Assembly: GCF_014633365.1 (NCBI RefSeq)
Contig: NC_068347.1
Span: forward strand, 310,001-374,000
From: Diospyros lotus
Taxonomy: Eukaryota > Streptophyta > Magnoliopsida > Ericales > Ebenaceae
Direction: 5' to 3'
DNA: 64,000 bases
Shown: positions 1 through 12,000 of the stretch, in pieces
Position numbering within the stretch: position 1 is the stretch's first letter
Layout of the letters: every line of letters starts with the position of its first letter
Notes under the pieces: generated by a model
What the model was told of the DNA's origin: nothing
Seen by the model: only the letters and a program-made list of their open reading frames with translations
The model's database searches: none
Made by a program: the position numbers and the translations under genes

Positions 1-16
1 CATTTAAAGATCTTAC

Positions 17-3000
17 CCCATCATATTTGAGAACTCTTGAAATTATCTCAATGTATTCAACGATGTTGTGTGCTGTATCAAGGAAGAAACAGGTCACAAC
101 TGCATCCCACACTCCTGCAACATAGGGTCATAATTATATCCTTGCAAAAAATATTGTATATAGCTAGCATATCAACACCTTGGACAGCAAATCAGGCACC
201 TCCATGGTATTTGGAAGTAGAGGGTGTTCAAATTCCGATCTAGACTGGAAGACCGTTTCGGACCAGTCTGTGGTCCACATCTTTGGAAAAATCAGTCCCA
301 GTATGGTCCCAATCTTGGAAAGAAGACCAAATTAATTCAAATTCAAATTCCTATGCTAAATTTAATTTGCTTAATTGACTAAATGAGCCCAACCCAATAC
401 CCACTAACCCTACCCATATCTGTCAAGAGATTGCCATCTCCATACCTCCATCAACAGTCCATCCCTCTCTTCCCTACCATCATGACAGTAGCCACCATCA
501 GCACAGTTGGCCTCACCCTACCATTGTGCTACCAATCCATCATCAACCGACACCGTCTTCTCTTCATCTACCACCGTGGAGCCATTGTCGAGTCAGATTC
601 ACCCCCTCCCCGCCATCATGCCACCATCATCGATTCACACCATTGCCCCATCATTGAGCTGTCATCTCCACTCCACCAACTCCAACCGTCATCAAGCCAC
701 CATCTCCATCACACCTCTCATCTCTGCTCTCTCTTTCCCTGACGTCCCCTCATCTCTGCTCTCTTGCTCAGTCAAGTGTGAATGGTGCAGACTGACAATT
801 GCCACAATCACAGCCACTATTCGGCTGCTGTAGCACCACCACCTCCAACCACTAGCTCCTACCGACGACCATCAAAACTGGTAAACTTAAAACTCATTTA
901 AAGGTGGGACCGAATTGGACCAAACCAATCTAGTCCAGTCCAGTCTTTGGTCAAAGATTTTTTAAAAATCCAGTCCTAGTCCGGTCTAGACCAAATGAAC
1001 ACCCCTATTTAGAAGGGCATAAAAACTTTTGACTAACATATATATGTTACTTGTTAAGGTTTGCCTAGAGTTTTCTGATTAGAAGATCAGTGGAGCGTTG
1101 ATGGCTTTCGGCTGGAAGCTATTAAACAGTTAGGGTTTTTTAAGCAAAAGTGTAATTAATGTATCTTTGGGGGTCTAACTGTAAATTCCCTATAGTTATT
1201 AGTTATATGGGGGGTTCTACCTCCTCTATAAATAAGAGGGCAAGGCGGCAGTCTAGGATATCTTCTCTCTTGTCAAGTTCTCGGTTACTATTGTGAGTAT
1301 TTTTTGTTCTAGAGAAAGTGAGGCATGTGTATTGTGTTCTTGAGCTTTCTTGGAGTGAACAAGGGTTGTCCTTGAGCGATAGGATTGAGAGAGGGCTTGG
1401 GTTTTGTACTTATCAGTTTCTTCTCAATAAAAGCTGCTCGATTAGGATGTTGGACTGCAGGATGTAGAGCCAATTAAATTGGCTTGAACCAGGATAAATC
1501 TATTGTATCTCCTTTATGGTTTGATCTTTTCAATTCTGTTAATTTCTTTTCTGTTGTTCATTTTTCTGTTCTTATATTTACACTGCATCCGAGAGTGTTG
1601 GAGAGGGTTTTCTAGCCTAAGGGTATAATCTAAGAGTCTAAGGTTAACATTACTAACTCAAAATGTTAGTTTATTGGTTGTGATGAAGGATAAAGTAGAA
1701 GAAAAATAGAGAAGAGAGAGAAAGAGAGATTACAGGGAAAAAAGGGGGAAGAGGTTTCTTTGAGAATTTTAAGCTTGGAAAATACCCCCAAAACACAAAA
1801 ATTTACAAGAAGCACAAAGGCTCCTCTAGGAATTTACAGTGTGGAACTTAAGGAAAATTCTAATTCCAATGGCTAGCGGAGGCCCATATTCTACTTCTTC
1901 ATCTACACTTGAGAAAGGCACAATGAGCACATCTCTAATGCACAAGTCACTAGAGGGTCAGACCAGGAACCATGCTCCATTCTCAAGCCTAAGAGAAAAG
2001 GTGGCTTGACCAGGCCAAAGGCCCGAAAGTGTAGACAATACTTTTGGGGGAACAAAGGTAACCAAATGTGGATCAGTTTCAAGTTAATCCTGTGTTGATA
2101 AGATGGCTACTATAATTTGAAACATGGAAAAGTCTATTTTAAAAGAGTCAAAAGGAAAAGACCCATATCAAAAGGAGTTATAGTGGTGAAGTGAGCAAGT
2201 ACAACAAAAATAAGACCAAGAGAGTGTCAAGCCCCGTAATTGAGGGTTGGACAAATCTGGTATTTTGGTTCTCAATTAGAAACAGAGAGTGAGAAAAGAG
2301 AGAGATAAGGGAGAAGGAGGGTTTGAGAGAAAGATCTTTCTGTTATTACTCAACATAACCACATCCACATACCTGCAGGCCTTATATAGTGCCTGCCTTC
2401 TAACCAAATCATAACCATCATAACCAAAAGGGAGTGATCTGTTGTACAGTTAGCTAACTGACATCCTAACCAATTAACCACCCAGCTAACTGACCTCCTA
2501 ACCAATTAACCCCCCAGCTAACTGCTAATACAAGTGGTTATAACTTTCTAACAAAATACTTGCTTGCCCTTAGGGTCGTGACAGATAGCTTGCTACAAGA
2601 CTTACATGCATGCCTGAGAGAAGAAAATTTGAAGACGTATATTTTGACTTTGGAAAAAAAAGAAGCAAAAAAGGCAGTTATTACAGTAAAAGAGGGGAAA
2701 GAGATATATACAAGTTGGCAAAAGCAAGAGGAGGAGAAATGAGGGATTTGAGTCAATTAAGGTGCACAAAAGACAAAGACCAAAAGTTGTTGGTAAATGA
2801 GATAGTGATCAAGGAAAGATGAGATGAATATTTCTCGAAGCCATTCAATGGATGCAAAGAAAAACATTATGTTATGATAACAAGTTAATTATGAATAAGA
2901 TAGGAATTACATATTTGTAAACATATTTTCCCAAAAGAAATAGAGAAAGCCATTAAAAAGATGAAAAATGATAACGGGTTGGACAAAACAATGGTGCAAA

Positions 3001-6000
3001 AAAATCATATGAATGCATGCAAGAAGGAATTTTAAGATGATCGTGCCCAGTTACAAAAACAAAGGTAATGTTCCAAATTGTGAAAATTACGTAGAAAACA
3101 AGCTAATAAGCCATGCTAGAAAATTTTGGGAGAGATTGATTAAGCAAAGGTAAAAAAAACAAGGCTATTGAAAGGTAATTAGTTTGATTCTTAGTATGTC
3201 AGCAATGAAAGCTATCTACTTGCTTTAGGTCTCTGATGAAAGGATCTAAAAATAAACATAAGGATTTACAGTGTTTATCGCCTTGGAAAAAGTCTATGAC
3301 AGAGTTCTTAAAGAAATACTTTGAAGGGTTTTAGAGAAAAAAGGGGGAGTAATTGTGTATATGCAAATTATAAAAGACATTTATTACAAAAATCGTGTAT
3401 TAGGACTTCCAGGAGAGATATTAGGCCTTTCTAATTATAACTATATTACATAAAAATCTGCATTGAGCCCTTATCTTATTGTTCTAATGGTAGACACTCA
3501 TTAACCACATCTAAGAAGAGATATATTGGCATGTGTTATTTGTAGAAGAACATTATCTTAGAGGATGAGACAAAAGAAATGGTGAAGGCTAAGCCATACA
3601 GGGACAACTTAAAATTCAAAAGGTTTGAAGTTGAGCAAGTCAAAAACTGAATATGTGGAAAGTATGTTTAGAAAGAATAGAAGTATGCATGATATCATAA
3701 TGAGAGTTGAAGATCAAGTCATTTCAAGAAAAGATTGAGTTTAGATATCACAAAGCAATTGTTTAAGGAGATAAAAAAAAACAGAAAAGAAAAATTGAGG
3801 ATGTTACAAACAAAATTAAGGTAAGATAATTGAAGTAATTAAGAGCTTCTAGTTTCCTATGCAATTGTAAAATCTCTTTAAAGTTAAAGAAGTTTTTATC
3901 ATACGAATGTGAGATCAGCTTTGTATAAGGCATGAAAAGTTGGGCAATTAACACACTAATCCATGTAAATATGAGCATAATTAAGATGACAATATCATGG
4001 TAGATGTGCAACCATGTAAGTAAAAATAGAATTAAAAATGATATTATATTTAATAAGGTCAAAATGAGATCGATTGAAGATAAGATACACAAGACACATT
4101 TAAGATAGCTTAGACATGAAAGCAAAAGACTAATAGATGCACCTATAAAGAGAGTAGATGGAATAAAAGTAATTTGTATCAAAACACAGAGAAATTCTTA
4201 GGCATAATATAGGATGTAACAGCCTTACTGAAGATATAGTTATAGATAGAGATGATTACCAAGCTAGAATAAATATGCCCACTCATTTAGAACAAGTTAG
4301 TTATAGATACCAAGCAAATTAACATGATAAGACCTCTTCAAGAAACATGAGCATTGTTAGGCCAACTAAAAGCCTAAATTAAAGCATTAACTTTTGAAAA
4401 TAGTAAATACATAAGATGAGAAGAGTTTCTTAAGTGATCGAAACAATAGATAATGTGGTACTAATAATTTAAAATTTGATAACTTTACAAGAGACTTTCA
4501 TCTCTAAAAGCTATGAGGTGCTAAAAAAAATGAACCATGCAGAGAACAAGTACCAAAACCAAAAGTAAATGGATTATTTGATATCAAGAGATTTAGTGCC
4601 TTTTGTATTATTGTTGTCCAAGACTTCCATTATTGGTTCTCTTATTCTGCAGTCAATCAGAATACAGTAAGGAAGAAAGTACACAGCTCATACTATCACT
4701 CCTACCTACTTGGCTTGGATCGCTGTAGACTTCAACAAAATCACCACCACACATAGAAAATCCTTCAGTAATCCCTGCACTGTTCCCAAGGGAAGTAAAT
4801 AATAATTCAAATGGCTAAAATATTTCAGGTGCAGCCTAGCATCAATGCCAAAGATATTGCAATTTGGTAATGCATGAGAAACATACACCAATGCAGCCAC
4901 AAAAGACTTTCTAGAAGATCAATACTATTATACTATTGCTCCTGCCTATGTTGGTATGTCCAGGGTCTTAGAATGGGGCATGACAGGTTTCTGCCCTTTG
5001 GTGTTGCTTGGGAGCTAGGATGGACAACCCAAGAAGTGTAGCAGGTGGATCCTTTCTGTTTGTTTTGGACCATATGGAGAAAGGAATGAGAGAACTTTCA
5101 TAAAGAATCCAAGATAACTTCAAGTAAAACTAAAAAGAATGTATTCCATAACTTGTTAATCAACATATTAATCATATCATATGGCAACCGCATTCCATCA
5201 ATAAAATGTATCAACATAAAAAATCATAAAAAGTATTTCATATCAAAATAGTAAGAAATCAGTTGCATTCCATCAATAAAATGTACCAACATAAAAATCG
5301 TAAAAAGTATTTTATATCAAAATAGTAAGAAATCAGTTGTTATATTAATCAAAAATTGGGGAAAAAGTGTAATCCTTTTGGTTTCATATATAGAAGTACA
5401 TAGAAAAAACCAAAGAACTCCTTCAGGAGGCAAACCCTATACAGGAGCTCAAATGAACTAACATCTCTCTATATGAAGTAATTCCAAGAAGAAGGGGAAA
5501 CAAAAAGTGCTCCTGTTAATAACTATAAATCTGGGATGATTGAATAGCTACAATCTTGAGTCAACTGATAGCTGTAATTGTGTTATTATAGATCCCGATG
5601 TAATCTTTCCTCGCTTGAAATAATAGTATAAATATGAGGTATAAAGTTTATACTAGGTATAGAGTTGCAGACAGAATAACAGCTTACAAACGTTTCTTCA
5701 TCATTTTGGCTTCTACAACCTTTTTACATGTTTTCGATTAGTCTTATTTTCCAACTGCTCCCTCAAAAAAAAAAAAAATATGTAAAGAGATCTCAACAAC
5801 TTCAAAGACTATTGTTTCTTTCTCTCAGATGCACCATGGCATACAAGAAAGAGTGATGTTCCACAAAATTCCAATCTCTTTTCAGACATCTCTTCACCCA
5901 AGTGAAAAAGTGTTAAGGACAAATCCCCTATCTAGCAAGCAACTAGGCAATGTCATAGAACCATCTCCTTGTACATGAAGCACCAATAAGCTATTACCTA

Positions 6001-9000
6001 TCTTTCCATTCACAACTTATTAATGGTGAAAATATAACCATATGAAGCTGTCCAAGTGATGAAAGCTACTATAAATGGTCTTCTAAGGAATGCTAGCTAC
6101 CCTTCTGCCCACATGTGCATTATAGGACCGAAGAATAAGAGTTCCTTTCCTAGTTGGATTCTATAGATAGATAGCTGTCCTCCCTAGCAGTAAGATGTGC
6201 TCATCATTAATTAATCCAAAAAATAGCACCCAGAGTCAAGTTCAGAATCTTAAGAGATTTTGCCCAAGGAGCAGTCACCAAACTAACCCCCTTTAAAAAA
6301 GAAAAGAGTCCTTCACAAAAGCATTTTGGTCTCTAACTCATAAAGGTAGAAAACAACCTCAAACAAGGTTTATAGTCCCATCAACCATCAAGTCAAATCA
6401 TCACCTTTGACCCAAACCTAACTTTAAAAACAATGTTTTTGAAGAAAACATTGCACACCTAAAATGCTCCCCCAAATGCCCACATTGGCAAGAGACCTAA
6501 AGTTAGTAAGTTCTCGTGCGCTAAGTACTTCCCTCTCTTCCACTGAGAATAGTTGCATTTAGCATCCGCCATCCTCTTCCACAAACTATGTTTGACAGTG
6601 AGTCTAGAATTTCTTATAAGAGGCCAAGTTTCCCATACCTAGACATCTAGCAAAGACCAGACAATGGATTTTACTTCAATTCACTAAATGACACCTGGAT
6701 TCATCATCTAATCTGTAAAACCCAAAATATAACCACCACCCCACCAACACACATGCACACAAAAGAACAATGGGATAGACAGATAAAGAGCACCTTCACA
6801 TCCAGAACATAATACATGTGTAAGTATCATCAAAATGTGGATATAGGAAAACAGATAATCAATTTTTTAAAGGATTTATTCAGAGCAAGTTGAGAAGTGT
6901 TCTTGGTCATGACAGATCATATCTTTGTCAAGAAACGGAAACCAAATAAAATAAGTGAAAAGGCCATATAGCGATAGAAAAGAAAGTAACACAACAGAAG
7001 AATCAAACAAAGATCACAAAAAAATAATAATAATAAAGCAGGAGATAAAAATGGCAGAATAAATACCTAGCTGGATGAATATCTGGAATTGGAACCGGAC
7101 GAAGCTGATCACTATCCGACAGTGAATTACAATTGCTATGAATCCAAGGATATATTGTCCACTCCCCAGCAGTCTGTGTCCTAATAATATAACAAATAAA
7201 CTTTAAGAATTATCATATTTGATCTTAATGAGAAAAAAGAGGATGAATGAAACTACACATAGATTGCATGATTCCTTACTGGTTAAGAATATAATTTGAG
7301 CAAATCATCATGTAGTATGAGAACTCATTGCCCTGGCTTATAAAACCTGGAAGAACAACCACCACCACAAGCCTTAATCCCATTAGGTAGGACATATAAA
7401 AACTGAAAGATGAAGAGAAATGTCAATCACTGTGGAAGGAGTATTTCAACATGGACTGTAAAATTCAACATATACATACCTAGACAAGAAATTTCCAAAG
7501 CCAACCTACCAAGACCAGCACCAGGAACTAAACAGGCAGGAGGGCTTTCAGAAAGGATGATAAATAAGAATTAGGAAAGGGAAAAGAAATTTCTTAACAA
7601 TTAAGTGATCAAAACATGAATAATAAGCCTAAACCTTGAGCGGTATACTTGCCTTTCCTTCCGTCGATCTGGGAATTGAACTTGGAGCTCTTCAAGAATA
7701 GGCTTGTAGCACTGGTCACGTTCTTTCTGTCCCTGTATGAAAATAAGAAGTTAAAGGAAGATGTATTCAACTGGTGAACGCTGACCTCAAATAAAGTTCT
7801 ATCATTATAGAATTAAAAATCAGAACATCTAGAAATTAGCAAGAAATAAGAGAATACCTCAGCTGCCCAATCTCTTACAATATTCCTGATAATGCAGCGA
7901 ACCTGATCATAGCCCGAAAAAAAAAAAAAAACAAAAAAACAATGGATCCATTAATCACAATAAATGGTACTTCCAAAAGCTTTTTAATAAGTTGTGAAAT
8001 TACAAAAAAATTACCAACATCCTTTTCTTCTGAAAAGGAAAGTTGGAACAAAAGTACACCTAAGGTGTTGAACTAAATAGCATACTTGAGAACACAACAA
8101 ATGCGAAAGAAACAAAATATCAGTCAAGGTGTTTCATTTTGAACAAATAATACAACGTAATTATTGATAGCAAAATGGATTGAATGTTTATACTGCTATA
8201 GGTTGTAAGAAGCCTACGTAGTTTAAATGGAGAAAAAAGACCAAGCTCAAAAGGTTCTCTTTAGCTTTCTTTCATCACAGTAGTACAGTGGGGCTAGATG
8301 TTATGCAAGTTTTTCGTACTTTCTGTGAGTCATGACTCAATTATTTGGATGAAATTCAAGATTGATAAAATGACTCGTTTTCAAGTTCTTTAAATTGCTC
8401 TATAGCAATCCTCTAACCAGGCCAGTATGGATAAATAAGTGTGGACCGCAACATAAGGGTACCTTCCACTTTCTTCTTTTAATGGTTCTCCATTTGAAAG
8501 TGAAAATCAACCACAACCTCCAAGAGTTGAGTAATTCCTGCAGTTAGTTTCCCTTGTAGCCATCTGTCATGAACCTAGGGTTCATAACAGGCTGAAATTG
8601 GCAATCGAAAGGATCCGATTGAATTAAGGTCAAGAACAGAATGTATAGAGGGAAAAATTGAAGAAGAGTGGGGGAGAACTTAGAGAGAATTGAGGGAGAG
8701 CAGAAGAGAGAAATGAGAGGGAGATTTGAGAGAATTCTTAGAGAAAGAATGAGAGTTTTCAATTATCAATTCAAGCATATCCTCTCCTCGTACAATAGGG
8801 CCTTTATATAGGCATAGTAGCTACTTAACTAATTTCTAACAACATCCTAACAGCACCCATGTGCTTCTAACAACTTGTAAAAATATCCTAACAAGTTCAT
8901 TGCAACCCTATTACAATGATACCCTTCTATTATTCCTTGGGTCATGACACCATCTTCTTCACGTGCTCAGTTGCTTTTGAAATTGCACTCACTAATGCCT

Positions 9001-12000
9001 CCAGAAAACATGCTTAAAATTTTTTACGCGGGTCCTTGTCACATTGCGGGCCGTCCTGTCGTTTTAAAATGCTAGGAGCCGAGCATGAATATCTCTAGAG
9101 AGACCCACACATCGGTTTTGATATGGATTAAAATCCATAATCCTCCTCTTGAAGGATTGTCCCTTAAAGGTATTTTTGTTATTGCTAGTTCTATAGGCCG
9201 ACCCTTGTATGCAGATCCTATGATCGAGGAAAGAACTAGATTGGGGTTTGCCAAAGTGTGTGTCGAGATGAGTGTCAATTCTAGCTTCCCTAAATTTATT
9301 GATGTTCAACAAGGTAGGGATGATCTAACAGGTGAACCTAGGATATCCCGTCTACCTATTGAATATCAATGGATGCCATATGTGTGTTCCCACTGTAAGG
9401 TTTTTGGTCACCCTATTTCTCGGTGTCCGAATTAGACTCAGCCAAAAGGGAGTGAAGCTAGAGTCGTGTATTTAAAGAAGAATGACCAGAATCCCAAAAA
9501 CAATGAAGATAACCAGAATGTACGTGAACCTGAAGGTTTTATTATGGTTCATAGAAAGAAAGGAAAAGCTAATGAAAGAAAGGATAAGGGAGGAGGAGGT
9601 AGGGCCATCTTCTAAACCCTCGGAACCTGATTACTCCTCTATGAATATGGTGGATTGCCTTGAGTATCATACCATAACTGTTCCTTATGACCCTAAGGAT
9701 ATTGACGATCAAATAAAGAAAAATAATAAATATTGTGTCTTAGCAGAAAAGGATAAGGACGTCCCTTCCCCCACAGAATCTCAGGGAGATGTTGCTGAGA
9801 GGGACAACTTGAGGGACTCTAGTGCTCGAGAGATTCAGGGTGGCGTCGACTCGGAGTCCGATAGGGTAACGAGTACAAGCTCAGCAGGGAGTGGACCGAG
9901 AACAAGAGCTCAAGCAAAAAGGGATAGGAAAAAGAACAGAGAGGGGGGTGGGAAGCATCAGGGGTCCAAGAGTCCGAACCCAACCCTTCAAGAGTGTTAA
10001 GATGCAAATTGCTACATGGAATGTGAGGGGTCTGAATCTGTCCCCCAAGCAATGGGAGGTTTGTTCTCTTATCTCTCAATATAAGTTGTCTTTAGCTTCC
10101 ATTTTAGAGTCTCGAGTGCGAGAAAGGCAAGCTGGGGATATCTCTCGAGCTATTATGCCCAATTGGAAATGGATTTTCAGTTACGACTCGAATGATGGAG
10201 GTCGGATTTGGATTGGTTATGATCCGTCATCCATTAATTTAGTTGTTTTGAGTAGATCAGACCAGTTCATTCACGTCAAGGTGACTGGTCTTGATATTGT
10301 CACCCCTTCTTCTTGTCTTGTATTTATGCCCGGAATGAAGAGGTGGACCAAGCTCACTTATGGAACTCTCTAAGAGGGGTGGGGTTGTTGGTGGTTAACG
10401 ACCCTTGGATCCTCCTTGGTGATTTTAACATCTGTCGTAATAGTTCTGAGATGAGAGGTGAAAACACCTCTCAGTCATGGGTATGCGCAGATTTAATGGG
10501 TTTCTTTTCTTGGTTTCTCTTCAGGATCTAGCCTTTAGTGGTCCAAAGCTGACGTGGAACAATAAGAGGTCTGGTGCAGAGTGCATTTTTCGAAAGCTGG
10601 ACAGAGTCCTTAGGAATGATGGGTGGCTTGCTAGTTACCCAGAGAGTGAGGCTCTTTTCCTTCAACCAAGAATCTCTGATCACAGACCTGTCGTGGTTTT
10701 CTTATCTGGTTCTTCTCGAAATAATGGTAGCCCTTTTAGGTTCCTCAACCACCTTGTTGACCATCCTCTTTTTCTTGATAAGGTGGCTGACAGCTAGAGC
10801 AGGTGGGTTCTCGGGGTCCCTATGTTTCGAGTTGTCTAGAAACTTAAGGTGGTTAAAGGAGCTATGAAGACTCTTAATAAGTCGAGTGGTCATGTCTCTA
10901 ACCTTGTTTTGTCCCTCCGAGATAGTCTGCATAGAATTCAGGGAGAAATGCAGAATAACCCTCATAATCCTAATCTTCGCTAGCGGGACCTCAATCTTAA
11001 TAGAGATTATTCAGCAGCTCTGGCGCAGGAATTTGATTATTTTCACCTCAGAGCTCGGATAAGGTGGTTTGCGAAGGGGAACCGGTGTTCTTGCTTCTTC
11101 TTCCAATCCATGTTAGCTTGGCAAAATAATCACCATATCTATAGCCTCCAAAAAGAAGATGGATCTGTTGTGGATTCTAAAGATGTGGCGAGATGTATGG
11201 TTTCCTACTTCCAGAACCTCTTTGGTCACAGTGCCCGTTCAGCCCCTGTGTCCCCTGAAGAGATTGCCCCTTTTATTAACAAACACTTGTCTCAGGATCA
11301 GTAGGAAGGGCCTTATTGCTGAGGTGTCATCGAAGGAAATTCAAGGAGCCTTGTTCAGCATGGGGGATGATAAAGCCCCTAGGCCGACGGATTTACTGTT
11401 AAATTCTTCAAGAGGGCTTAGGCGATTGTGGGGCTTGACGTGGTGGAGGCTATCAAGAGCTTCTTCTCCTCAAGGCCGTCTTTTAGGGCAAATGAATGCA
11501 ACTATCATTAGTTTGGTTCCTAAGGTCCCTCACCCTGAGTCGCCATCCCAATTTAGGCCTATTTCTTGTTGCAACGTCTTGTATAAAGTCATCACCAAGA
11601 TTTTGGCCAATAGAATCAAACCCGTGCTTTTTGGTCTTGTGAATGAGGCTCAGGCAGCATTCGTGCCTAGGCGTTCGATTGGGGATAACGTCTTGCTCGC
11701 CCAGGAGCTCATGTTCCAATATGACCTTCACAAGGAGCCTCCTTGATGTGTGATGAAAGTAGACCTAGCTAAAGCTTATGACACTGTGGAGTGGACTTTC
11801 TCTTGACTGTCCTTCGTCTTATGAATTTCCTTCCGCAGTTTTGTAGCTGGATTCGCGAGTGTGTCACTACTCCTCGTTATTCCATTAAAATCAATGGGCA
11901 GTTAAACGGATTCTTCCCTGGTGGTCGGGGCCTTAGGCAAGGGGACCCTCTATCTCCTTATTTCTTTGTCCTTGTGATGCAGATCATGCATGGTATTGTT

